Source of the DNA: JACPLA01 sp035291905 | Lineage (GTDB): Bacteria; Bacteroidota; Ignavibacteria; UBA10030 | Direction of reading: 5' to 3' | Assembly (NCBI GenBank): GCA_035291905.1 | Contig: DATDRF010000244.1 | Coordinates: 1-20,886, forward strand | Length of the DNA stretch: 20,886 bases | In this document: piece by piece, positions 7,907-15,343 of the stretch | How the letters are laid out: the number at the start of each line of letters is the position of its first letter | Numbering within the stretch: position 1 is the first letter of the stretch | Made by a program: the position numbers and the translations under genes | Notes under the pieces: generated by a model | Told to the model about the DNA's origin: nothing | What the model saw: only the letters and a program-made list of their open reading frames with translations | Database searches by the model: none

Positions 7907-8653
7907 CTAAGGCTGTAGAACCCCCTCAAGAAAGCGGTCCGTAACGTAAAAAAGCAGCATCCCTGCAAAAACAACAAGAGGCGGAATTCTGTCTTTTGAT
8001 TTGTTGATTTCAGGGATCAGATCGCTGGCTCCTACATACATCGCAGCCCCGGCCGAGAACGCAAAAGACATCCCGATCAGCTTCTCGTCGATCTTCGCGA
8101 GCAGAACAACCGCGACAACCCCCAGAATCGTTGCAAGCCCCACTCCTATCGCCGAAAGAAGAACGACCCGCCTGGAATACCCCGCCGCGTGCATAATGGA
8201 GCCTATCGTCAGCCCCTCGGGAAACTTGTGCAGCAGGATCGCCAGGAAAATGAGAATGCCAACCGAATAATTGAACTGAATCCCGGATGAAATCGAAAAC
8301 CCGTCAAAGAAGGAATGGATAAAAAGCCCCGTAAATGCGGAAAGCGTGGCTGCTTTTGACATCATCACCTCCGCATGAGTTTCCTCCCCAAAATGCAGAT
8401 GGCTCACAACCGCGTGCTCGAAGAAATGGATCACACCGAAGCCCACCATCACCATGAGGGCAGCCGACTCACCGATGGCGGCAATGCTGAGGGGAATAAG
8501 CTTCAAGAGCACCAGTGCCAGCATGAATCCCGCCCCCAAAGCCAGCAGTGTCTCCTGCAGCCGCCTTGGCCAGTTCTTTTTCAAAACAATGATCAATCCG
8601 CCGGTGATCTCGGCGGCTGCAGCGGCAAGACCGAGGAGGAAGATTTCAATCAT
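7907..8653 (-). CDS. ZIP family divalent metal transporter
   Basis: A 248-residue membrane protein with about eight hydrophobic helices. It carries the two ZIP metal-pathway signatures: HSFFDGFSI at residues 113-121 (His113, Asp117) and LHKFPEG at 141-147 (His142, Glu146). A His-rich loop (HAVVSHLHFGEETH, 80-93) lies between helices 3 and 4, as is usual for ZIP proteins. The expected role is uptake of zinc or another divalent cation into the cytosol; selectivity cannot be read from the sequence. The ATG overlaps the TGA of the upstream TPR gene (ATGA), so translation is probably coupled. It is the last gene of the long minus-strand run. Confidence 0.88.
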   Translation of the reverse strand: MIEIFLLGLAAAAAEITGGLIIVLKKNWPRRLQETLLALGAGFMLALVLLKLIPLSIAAIGESAALMVMVGFGVIHFFEHAVVSHLHFGEETHAEVMMSKAATLSAFTGLFIHSFFDGFSISSGIQFNYSVGILIFLAILLHKFPEGLTIGSIMHAAGYSRRVVLLSAIGVGLATILGVVAVVLLAKIDEKLIGMSFAFSAGAAMYVGASDLIPEINKSKDRIPPLVVFAGMLLFYVTDRFLEGVLQP

Positions 8654-9849
8654 TTGAATGGGCGCCTGTAAGGCTGCTGAAGATACTTGCGGGCTTCGGC
8701 ATGGGTATTCTCAAATGCCTTCATCCCGAGAACCTCCCGATACCTGCTTCGGGCCTCCCCGCGTTTTGATTGAAGATCATAAATCATCCCAATGTGAAGA
8801 TTCGCCATTGATGCAAAACCCGACGCACCGTCCTTGTCTATCTTGTCAGAGAGTTCATCGCACTTCTGGAAATTGACAAGCGCATCAGCGTCGTTGGATT
8901 TCGCAAAGAGGTACTTTCCAACATAGTAGTATGCCTCTCTGCCGTCGTGATCATCATATCCCACGGCCCTGCGAGTGACTCGATCCAGTACATGGGAAAA
9001 GACGCGAAATGCCTCTTCCCAATTACCGACACTGACAAAGCATCGTCCCAAATATCGATGGAAATCAGGATTGCCCGGGAAGTCTTCGTTCAGTTGCTTG
9101 GCCAGAAGAAGGGCCGATTGGTAGTCCTTTTCGTAGAGAAAATAGTTTTGCACGAGAAAGTAGCTCGCCTCCGTCCCGGCGTATTTCGCATGCTTGGCCG
9201 CGCTTCTGAGCTGCTCTATCCCCTTTTTCCGATCCCCGCTCGGCAGAAAAACCATGAACGGTTTGACAATCGGATATTCGACTGGGATTATCTCGGCGTA
9301 GTAGTTGTAGATGCCCATCCCCAAGAGGATGTCGTTGTTCTTAGGGTCCAATTCGTACGCTTTCTGAACGATGGGGAGGGCCGCAATCGCGTCGCGCGCC
9401 GCGCCGAACCAGTTTCCCCGGTTGGCCCGAAGTCGGCCTCTGAATCCCAATGATCCACCCTCGAAAAAGAGCGCTGTGACATCATCCGGATTCTTTTCCA
9501 GCATTTTGTCGCACATGTCGATGACCTCCTCAAGCATGTCGTAGAAACGACCATCCTGCGATTCGTCATCGAAATTGCTCAGAATGCGCCACCACTGGGT
9601 CATTGCCTTGAAAAACGGCCCCGCCGGATGTTCCGGCCGCATTCGGATCACTTCATCAAACTGCTTATCCGCGTCATAGAATTCGAGATTATAGATGTGC
9701 TTGATTCCCCTTTGGATGCGATTGTCTATGCTCGAATCCGCAAGCCATTGGGCGTTGCCCTCTACAAAGAGAAGGCCGGAACTCATGAGGACAATCATCC
9801 ATCCCGGCACTTTGCTCCGTGCCAATCCGACTGATGACGTACCTGACAT
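8650..9849 (-). CDS. Secreted tetratricopeptide-repeat protein
   Basis: A 399-residue protein with an N-terminal signal peptide (hydrophobic core about residues 16-27, likely cleavage near GNA at 31-33) and several TPR-like helix pairs, for example GIKHIYNLEFYDADKQFDEV near 48 and PDFHRYLGRCFVSVGNWEEA near 260, with the Gly/Tyr/Ala spacing of TPRs. It would act in the periplasm or at the outer membrane as a protein-binding scaffold. A conserved-looking segment, GIYNYYAEIIPVEYP near 180-194, breaks the repeat pattern. The start shares one base with the glyS stop (TAATG), so it is probably translationally coupled. No catalytic motif is seen and I do not recognise a specific function. Confidence 0.7.
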   Translation of the reverse strand: MSGTSSVGLARSKVPGWMIVLMSSGLLFVEGNAQWLADSSIDNRIQRGIKHIYNLEFYDADKQFDEVIRMRPEHPAGPFFKAMTQWWRILSNFDDESQDGRFYDMLEEVIDMCDKMLEKNPDDVTALFFEGGSLGFRGRLRANRGNWFGAARDAIAALPIVQKAYELDPKNNDILLGMGIYNYYAEIIPVEYPIVKPFMVFLPSGDRKKGIEQLRSAAKHAKYAGTEASYFLVQNYFLYEKDYQSALLLAKQLNEDFPGNPDFHRYLGRCFVSVGNWEEAFRVFSHVLDRVTRRAVGYDDHDGREAYYYVGKYLFAKSNDADALVNFQKCDELSDKIDKDGASGFASMANLHIGMIYDLQSKRGEARSRYREVLGMKAFENTHAEARKYLQQPYRRPFK

Positions 9850-11288
9850 TATGAGAGAAGCTTTTCCGTGAAATAGGTCCGCAGTTGAGAGGCGTTGACC
9901 CTGTCCTGTTGCATGGAATCCCGGTCGCGGACCGTGACCGTTTGATCCTGGAGAGTTTGTGAATCGACAGTCACGCAGTACGGCGTTCCGACTTCGTCCT
10001 GACGCCTGTAACGGCGTCCCACCGCACCGCTTTCATCGTAGAAGACCCTTATGAGCGGCCGAAGATCGGCCTCAATTTTCCGTGCAGTCTCCGGCATACC
10101 ATCCCGATTCACAAGCGGAAAGATGGCGACCTTCGTGGGGGCAAGCTTTGGATTGAGCCGCAGGACAACCCTCATTTCCATTCCTCCCTCACCTGTCGGC
10201 GCCTCTTCCTCGTGATAGGAATCCACAAGAAAAGCCATGAACGATCGGCTTGCGCCGGCCGAAGTCTCTATCACATAAGGAATGAACTTCCCCTTCGATT
10301 CCTCGTCGAAGAACTCCATGCTCTTTCCCGAGAACTGCTGGTGACGTGAGAGGTCGTAGTCGGTGCGGTTGTGAACCCCCTCGATTTCGCCCCAGCCAAA
10401 GGGAAACTGATACTCTACGTCGTAGGCAATCTTCGCATAATGGGCGAGCTTGTCCGGAGCGTGCTGGTGCCATCGAAGCCTTTCCTTTCTCAAGCCCAGC
10501 TTCTCAAACCAGCTCATTCGCTCCGAACGCCAATACTCAAACCAGTGGTCGTCAGATCCGGGTTTGACAAAGAACTGCATCTCCATCTGCTCAAATTCCC
10601 GCGTACGGAAAAGGAAATTCTTCGTATTGATCTCATTCCGAAAAGCCTTACCGATTTGAGCGATGCCAAACGGGACCTTTTGACGAGACGCAGACTGAAT
10701 GTTCAGAGCATTAACGAAGATCCCCTGGGCGGTTTCAGGCCTCAGAAAAACGACCGCGGAAGAATCTTCGACCGGGCCGACGAACGTCTTGAACATGAGG
10801 TTGAACTTTCGGGCATCCGTGAAGGTCCCCTTGTTACCGCAATTGGGGCAGGAGAGAAGATGCACCATCTCAGGCGCCCTCTCCAGCCTCTTCTCGAATT
10901 CCTCTATGACGCGGTCGTCCTTAACCTGACCTTCGAATTTACCCGGTTCAAGCTCCCGTAGGATCTCCTTCTTCTTCTTGACGGATAATTCATCAAAAAG
11001 AATATCAAGTTTGTAGCGGGCCTTGCATTGTTTGCAATCGACCATGGGATCGGTAAAATTCTCGACATGGCCCGAGGCCTCCCAGACCCGTGGATGCATC
11101 AGGATCGACGCATCGACTCCCTCGACGTCTTCCCGGTACGTCATGGCGCGCCACCACTGCTGCTTGAGGTTGTTCAGCATCTCAACGCCCAGCGGGCCGT
11201 AGTCCCAGCATCCGTTCAATCCACCGTAGATTTCACTCGACTGAAAGACAAAGCCTCTCCTTTTGGCCAGAGAGACAATCTTTTCCAT
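9849..11288 (-). CDS. glyS: Glycyl-tRNA synthetase, alpha2 (single-chain) type
   Basis: A 479-residue class II aminoacyl-tRNA synthetase that charges tRNA-Gly. Seen directly are SSEIYGGLNGCWDYGPLG (residues 18-34), two CxxC pairs at 85/88 and 147/150 for a zinc-like site, RPETAQG (183-189), motif 2 with FRNEI (216-220) and REFEQME, the GWGEIEGVHNRTDYDL stretch near 298-313, and motif 3 GASRSFMAFL (345-354). Residues about 385-479 form the anticodon-binding domain. This is the archaeal/eukaryotic-type dimer, not the alpha2beta2 form. The ATG at 11288 is the only standard in-frame start, but it lacks a Shine-Dalgarno site, while a GGAGG upstream points to an in-frame ATC at 11333-11331. The true N-terminus may therefore be 15 residues longer. 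The upstream enoyl-CoA hydratase stop is in the same frame at 11355. Confidence 0.95.
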   Translation of the reverse strand: MEKIVSLAKRRGFVFQSSEIYGGLNGCWDYGPLGVEMLNNLKQQWWRAMTYREDVEGVDASILMHPRVWEASGHVENFTDPMVDCKQCKARYKLDILFDELSVKKKKEILRELEPGKFEGQVKDDRVIEEFEKRLERAPEMVHLLSCPNCGNKGTFTDARKFNLMFKTFVGPVEDSSAVVFLRPETAQGIFVNALNIQSASRQKVPFGIAQIGKAFRNEINTKNFLFRTREFEQMEMQFFVKPGSDDHWFEYWRSERMSWFEKLGLRKERLRWHQHAPDKLAHYAKIAYDVEYQFPFGWGEIEGVHNRTDYDLSRHQQFSGKSMEFFDEESKGKFIPYVIETSAGASRSFMAFLVDSYHEEEAPTGEGGMEMRVVLRLNPKLAPTKVAIFPLVNRDGMPETARKIEADLRPLIRVFYDESGAVGRRYRRQDEVGTPYCVTVDSQTLQDQTVTVRDRDSMQQDRVNASQLRTYFTEKLLS

Positions 11289-11338
11289 GATTTTCGATTG
11301 GTCCGCCGAAGCGGGTTTTTGATCCTTGCTGATGGTAT

Positions 11339-11343
11339 CCTCC
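11339..11343 (-). promoter_or_regulatory. Strong Shine-Dalgarno site pointing to a non-AUG start of glyS
   Basis: GGAGG on the minus strand (11343-11339) is followed after 5 bases by an in-frame ATC (11333-11331), which reads on as SKDQKPASADQSK into the annotated GlyRS. No ATG, GTG or TTG lies at a usable distance in this frame, so the site decides between a rare AUC start and the unsupported ATG at 11288. Confidence 0.5.
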
Positions 11344-11354
11344 GTGCAGAGAGC

Positions 11355-12137
11355 CTATTTGTTCCTGAACACCGGCTTCCTCTTTTCCATGAAGGCCTTT
11401 GTCCCCTCATGGAAATCCTCGGAGCCGCAGCAGAGGCCAAAGAGGCTCGCCTCGAGCTCCTGCCCGTCGGTCAGGTTTGTTTCTTGGGTCATGTTTACAG
11501 CTTTCAAAGCCAAACGAACCGCTATCTGTCCTTTGGAGGCAATCTTCTCCGCAATTGCCTCGCAGGCCGGCAGCAGTTCCGCCGCCGGAACAACTTTGTT
11601 CACAAGGCCTGCCCTGAGGGCTTCCGCTGCATCGATCGGATCACCGGTGAGAATCATCTCAAGGGCACGGCCCTTCCCGATGAGACGAGCCAGCCGTTGC
11701 GTTCCGCCGTAGCCGGGGATGACAGCAAGATTGACCTCAGGCTGGCCAAATTTCGCGTTTTCGGAAGCAACGCGGATGTGACACGCCAACGCAAGCTCGC
11801 AGCCCCCGCCCAGGGCATAACCGTTGACGGCAGCGATGACCGGTTTGCCCAGATTTTCGATCAGATCGAAAACTCGCTGGCCGCCGGAAGAGAATTCCTT
11901 TCCGGACTCGGCATTGAGAGCGGTGAGTTCTTTGATGTCGGTGCCTGCAACGAAGGCCTTCTCTCCCGCACCGGTGAGAATCACGACATTGACCCCCGGA
12001 TCCGATTTCAATTCTTCAAAAACCTGATTCAGCTCTTTCTTGGCCTGAGCATTGAGCGCGTTCAGTTTGTCGGGCCGGTTGATCGTCACGCGGGCAACCG
12101 CGTTCTTTCGTTCGACGAGAAGCGTTTCGGTAGTCAT
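11355..12137 (-). CDS. Enoyl-CoA hydratase/crotonase family protein
   Basis: A 260-residue crotonase, the usual family length. The oxyanion-hole motifs are AGTDI (64-68) and GYALGGGCELA (106-116). Both catalytic glutamates of true enoyl-CoA hydratases are present at 114 (GGGCE) and 134 (GQPE), followed by IPGYGGTQRL. The expected reaction is hydration of 2-trans-enoyl-CoA to 3-hydroxyacyl-CoA in fatty-acid or amino-acid breakdown. Having both glutamates favours hydratase over isomerase or dehalogenase relatives. No other beta-oxidation gene is nearby; the neighbours are a PHP phosphoesterase and GlyRS. It begins 19 bases after the PHP gene and has no clear ribosome-binding site. Confidence 0.9.
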   Translation of the reverse strand: MTTETLLVERKNAVARVTINRPDKLNALNAQAKKELNQVFEELKSDPGVNVVILTGAGEKAFVAGTDIKELTALNAESGKEFSSGGQRVFDLIENLGKPVIAAVNGYALGGGCELALACHIRVASENAKFGQPEVNLAVIPGYGGTQRLARLIGKGRALEMILTGDPIDAAEALRAGLVNKVVPAAELLPACEAIAEKIASKGQIAVRLALKAVNMTQETNLTDGQELEASLFGLCCGSEDFHEGTKAFMEKRKPVFRNK

Positions 12138-12156
12138 GTCTGAAGGCCGTTTTCAA

Positions 12157-12960
12157 TTAATGAACGGAAACTTCCCTTCGATTCCTCTCCTCAAAAACAG
12201 TGATTTTTCCTCCCCCGTATCGATCAACCAGGGCCACCGCCTTGTCAAAATCCCTGGCCACATCTTCCGGTGAATGGGCGTCCGATCCCAAGGTCAGCGG
12301 GATCTTGAACTCCTTCGCAAACGACAGAATAGGCTCAGATGGATAGATTTCCTTCACCGGCTTTCGCAGTCCGGAAGTGTTGATCTCGATGCACATATGG
12401 TGATCCGCGATCACCTTCATCGTCTCTCTCAGGATATCGGTGAGATCCTTCTTTGGCCGATGCCCGAACTTCTTGACAAGGTCGCAATGCCCGATAATGT
12501 CAAAGAGTCCGCTTCGCGCCGACTTCCTGATGGCCTCAAAGTAGGCCTCATATGTCGAATCGATATCCCGCTCCTCGTAATGGTGCACAAACACGGGATT
12601 ATCGAATCCCCATTCACCGATAAAGTGAACCGACCCAATAACATAATCGAATGAATTTTCCCGAATGAATCCGTTTATCCAGTCCTCGGTGCCCGGAAAA
12701 TAATCAGCCTCAATCCCTCGCCGCACAACGATCTGATCTTTGTATTTTTCCTTCAGCGCACCGACAGCCGGGGCATAATCGGCGTAATATTGAGAGATAT
12801 CCATCCGGTGTACGGAATCAAACCCTTCGGGCATAGGCACATGTTCCGAGCAGCCTATTTCGTGCAACCCCAGTTCGATTCCCCTTCGAACATAATCCTC
12901 GATCGACCCCTCGCCATGCTTGCACAATGACGTGTGCGTGTGATAATCAACGATCATCAT
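12157..12960 (-). CDS. PHP-domain phosphoesterase, histidinol-phosphatase (HisJ/HisK) family
   Basis: A 267-residue PHP-domain metallo-phosphoesterase. The metal-binding motifs are in order: DYHTHT (5-10), CSEHVP with His40, GIEADYFPG with Glu84, GSVHFIG with His112, GHCDLVKKFG with His158, and GSDAHSP with Asp227 and His229. The pattern and length fit the HisJ/HisK class of histidinol-phosphatases, which act in histidine synthesis. No other his gene is in the window, so a different phosphoester substrate is possible. The start overlaps the end of the DUF2520 gene by 14 bases in another frame. Two ATG codons in tandem leave the first residue uncertain. Confidence 0.83.
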   Translation of the reverse strand: MMIVDYHTHTSLCKHGEGSIEDYVRRGIELGLHEIGCSEHVPMPEGFDSVHRMDISQYYADYAPAVGALKEKYKDQIVVRRGIEADYFPGTEDWINGFIRENSFDYVIGSVHFIGEWGFDNPVFVHHYEERDIDSTYEAYFEAIRKSARSGLFDIIGHCDLVKKFGHRPKKDLTDILRETMKVIADHHMCIEINTSGLRKPVKEIYPSEPILSFAKEFKIPLTLGSDAHSPEDVARDFDKAVALVDRYGGGKITVFEERNRREVSVH

Positions 12961-13849
12961 TACCCGTCAGAAGTGATTCTATTTGCTTCAAGTCATTCTC
13001 GTTCAACAAACCTTTTTCACGAAGAATCTCAAGAGCGTAGAGTCCGAGAGTGCTGTATACAGGAAGCAGCTCTGGTTCCTTCGAACCCAGTTCCGCCATA
13101 TGGCGATGAATTATTGCCGAGCTGCCCCGGGCGACAGGCCCCGTCAGGGCTTTCGACGCCCCCAGGCGAAATGCGTTCTCACTGCTCGAGTCAAACAGTT
13201 TCCTGAAGGGAGATACATCACCGCCCGAAATCTGCTTTGCCAGGCGTTCAACCGCTCCAAGGATCACAACGGGATAGTTCGAAGCAAAAACACAGGTAAG
13301 ATGATACAGAATTTTCTTCTCTTTCGGAACTTGCAGAAATTTGCCGCCGAGGGAAGACGACAACGTGCGTGCAAACGAACGCGTTGTGCCGGGCCCCTCG
13401 AACCCGTACCAGACCCCCCGCATCGATGCGAGGGACATGGAGGCCGCCATGGTTCTGGGGAAGGATTGAATCGGGTGAAAGGAGAATGTCCGCACTCCCT
13501 TGTCGGCAAGTGGAGACAATGCCGCGCTCGAAAGCGTTCCTGAAGTATGCGCCGCAAACATCCTCTCGAACGCCAATCCGCTCAGCGAAGCAATGGAACC
13601 CGCGATCGATTCAATGGCGCTTTCGGGAGCTGCAATGAGGAGAAATGAGGTCTCTGCGGGAATTGAAGCGACATCGTCGCCTGCAACCCGACAATGAAGG
13701 AGACGCGCAAGGGTGCGTGCCGATTTCCGATTCTTGCTGATCACTGCAACGATCGAATGCCCGCGACTTTTCAGCAATCGAGCCAGCGTCGTTCCGACGC
13801 TCCCTGCACCGACTATCGTAACCTTCAGCTTCCTGGTGTTACCGGCCAA
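12947..13849 (-). CDS. Rossmann-fold protein with DUF2520 domain
   Basis: A 300-residue protein. Residues 8-26 (KVTIVGAGSVGTTLARLL) are a GxGxxG dinucleotide-binding loop, and the later FSFHPIQSFP motif near 121-130 plus the all-helical C-terminal half match the Rossmann-like/DUF2520 family. That family resembles F420/NADP-dependent oxidoreductases and 6-phosphogluconate-dehydrogenase-like enzymes; its substrate is unknown. The start is a TTG at 13849, directly after the TAA of the MEMO-like gene, with AGGAAG upstream; no ATG or GTG is available nearby. It lies between an AmmeMemoRadiSam B gene and a PHP phosphatase, all overlapping or abutting. Confidence 0.75.
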   Translation of the reverse strand: MAGNTRKLKVTIVGAGSVGTTLARLLKSRGHSIVAVISKNRKSARTLARLLHCRVAGDDVASIPAETSFLLIAAPESAIESIAGSIASLSGLAFERMFAAHTSGTLSSAALSPLADKGVRTFSFHPIQSFPRTMAASMSLASMRGVWYGFEGPGTTRSFARTLSSSLGGKFLQVPKEKKILYHLTCVFASNYPVVILGAVERLAKQISGGDVSPFRKLFDSSSENAFRLGASKALTGPVARGSSAIIHRHMAELGSKEPELLPVYSTLGLYALEILREKGLLNENDLKQIESLLTGNDDR

Positions 13850-14677
13850 TTATTCTTCCTGGAAAAGTGCTGCAGAGACATATCCTACCACTGCATCTTT
13901 TTCCCCCGATACGTCCCCGGAATTGCAGTAATGGAGGATTTGCGATGAATTCGCGCCAAGTTTTCGGGCGGCCATCATAACAGCCGCGACGGGACCGCCG
14001 CCGCAGGCCTCAAGCTCCTCGGCCTCCAGCTTTTCCATGAGTCCTTCCGGATCGTAGTGCTCGATTTGGTTCAAAACCATCCGGTCGAGTTCAATTGCGA
14101 CTTTGTATGGATGATAGTGGGAAAGGTCGCTGCTTGCCACAAGAAGAACATCCTTGCCGGCACAAACCTCTCCAATGGCTTCCGCAAGACGATTGCAGTA
14201 TTCTCGCCTTTGGTCTCCCATGACAACGGGAACGAAGGAAAAAGACCCCAGGACTCTTTGAAGGAAAGGGAGCTGCACTTCAACGGAATGCTCGGCAGCA
14301 TGACCCGTGTCTGTCAAGGCAATATCCTTCCACGCATGAACCAGCTGGTCCCTGAGGCCGGCATCCACCTCGACATCGCCCAGAGGTGTTTTGAATGCGT
14401 CGCCGTCGTAGATCGACACGCCGTTGAAATACTCGCGGTGACTCGGGCCGACGATGATGACAGAACTGAACGGCCTCTCTTTGAGAAGCTTGTATCCGGT
14501 TGCCGCCGTATACCCCGAATAGACATACCCCGCATGAGGCGCTATCAATCCCTTCAGTTTTCCCTGTTTCCCATGGGTTGCCGCCCGCAACATCAGCTCG
14601 TCAAGATTCCTGCTGAGCACTGTTTGAAGGCCCGGATAAAACAGACCCGCTACCGCAGGTGGACGAATCGTAGACAT
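13850..14677 (-). CDS. amrB: AmmeMemoRadiSam system protein B (MEMO1 homologue)
   Basis: A 275-residue MEMO-family protein from the ATG at 14677; a TTG at 14683 would add two residues but overlaps the previous stop codon. Family motifs, numbered from the ATG, are RPPAVAGLFYP (5-15), APHAGYVYSG with His48, GPSH with His80, HAAEHSVEVQLPFLQ, DLSHYHPY, ACGGGPVAA with Cys225, and SGDVSG. His48, His80 and Cys225 correspond to the metal-binding site reported for MEMO1. In bacteria the protein is found with AMMECR1 (A) and a radical SAM enzyme as a conserved set of unknown product. Here A lies 2 bases upstream, but no radical SAM gene is in the window. Confidence 0.92.
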   Translation of the reverse strand: MSTIRPPAVAGLFYPGLQTVLSRNLDELMLRAATHGKQGKLKGLIAPHAGYVYSGYTAATGYKLLKERPFSSVIIVGPSHREYFNGVSIYDGDAFKTPLGDVEVDAGLRDQLVHAWKDIALTDTGHAAEHSVEVQLPFLQRVLGSFSFVPVVMGDQRREYCNRLAEAIGEVCAGKDVLLVASSDLSHYHPYKVAIELDRMVLNQIEHYDPEGLMEKLEAEELEACGGGPVAAVMMAARKLGANSSQILHYCNSGDVSGEKDAVVGYVSAALFQEE

Positions 14678-14679
14678 GA

Positions 14680-15240
14680 TCAATGAACCTGATGAAGTTC
14701 CGCTTCGGAAAACGTCTCAGTCGTGAAAGAGTAGATCCGGGCCTGATCGGTTTTCCAGATATCTTGAGGCAATCCCGCCTTCAGTGCTGTGTGCCCGAGA
14801 AACTCCTCCCGGGTCCAATGGTATTCAACGGGAACACTCGGGAGCAGGAGGCCACGGGCAAATCCCGCGTCGATGACAAGGCCATGTTTCCCGACTTCGA
14901 TGGCTTGGGGGTCGGTGATACGCAAGAGAGGTGAGAGGACGGAAATTTCGATTTCAATAGATCCAAGCTCCTTGAGAGACAGGGGATAAAACCTTGGGTC
15001 CTCCATGGCCGCCTTGACGGCAACCTCTTTGACCGCCTCGACAAGAGGCAGCCGGGCCTCGACATACCCAATGCAGCCTCTCAGTTCTCCTCCCCGACGC
15101 AAGGTCACAAAGACTCCTCTCGGCTCCTGCAGTTGTGCAGTTCCCGGGTTGACTTCCTCGTGAAGTTCGCGGAGAACTGAATCGATGCTGGAACGCGCAA
15201 TACGAAGGAGCTCTCTTTTCTCTTTGTCCTCGAGTTGCAT
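14680..15240 (-). CDS. amrA: AmmeMemoRadiSam system protein A (AMMECR1 homologue)
   Basis: A 186-residue AMMECR1-domain protein. The family signature LRGCIGY lies at residues 53-59, preceded by GVFVTLRRGGE and followed by AAMEDPRFYPLS and EIEISVLSPL. The conserved Arg, Gly and Cys make the identification secure. Its biochemical role is unknown; human AMMECR1 is linked to a developmental disorder. It is the first gene of the eight-gene minus-strand run and ends 2 bases before the MEMO-like gene. A candidate promoter lies just upstream. Confidence 0.93.
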   Translation of the reverse strand: MQLEDKEKRELLRIARSSIDSVLRELHEEVNPGTAQLQEPRGVFVTLRRGGELRGCIGYVEARLPLVEAVKEVAVKAAMEDPRFYPLSLKELGSIEIEISVLSPLLRITDPQAIEVGKHGLVIDAGFARGLLLPSVPVEYHWTREEFLGHTALKAGLPQDIWKTDQARIYSFTTETFSEAELHQVH

Positions 15241-15258
15241 CGGACGTCTTTCTTAATC

Positions 15259-15289
15259 CAAAAGTACTCAAGCACCCACTAACATTCAA
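15259..15289 (-). promoter_or_regulatory. Candidate promoter for the AmmeMemo-to-ZIP run
   Basis: On the minus strand, TTGAAT (15289-15284) is followed after 17 bases by TACTTTTG (15266-15259). The latter matches the Bacteroidota -7 element TAnnTTTG exactly, and a TTG lies at about the right distance for the -33 element. A classical sigma70 -10 match is poor (three of six). The leader would be short, about 12 bases. Confidence 0.4.
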
Positions 15290-15291
15290 GG

Positions 15292-15320
15292 TTGCTTCTC
15301 CAACCGTCGTTTTGTACATT
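15292..15320 (+). promoter_or_regulatory. Weak candidate promoter for the phosphohexose mutase gene
   Basis: TTGCTT (15292-15297), 17-base spacer, TACATT (15315-15320). It matches three and four of six consensus bases and lies 23 bases before the proposed GTG start, back to back with the minus-strand candidate. It is included because the gene needs a promoter in this roughly 100-base divergent region. Confidence 0.3.
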
Positions 15321-15343
15321 GCTCCGCACTTTTGGGACCACCT

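Noticed and set aside
11028..12143. Plus-strand open frame of 371 codons
   Set aside because: It is antisense to the enoyl-CoA hydratase and the glyS start, both securely identified.
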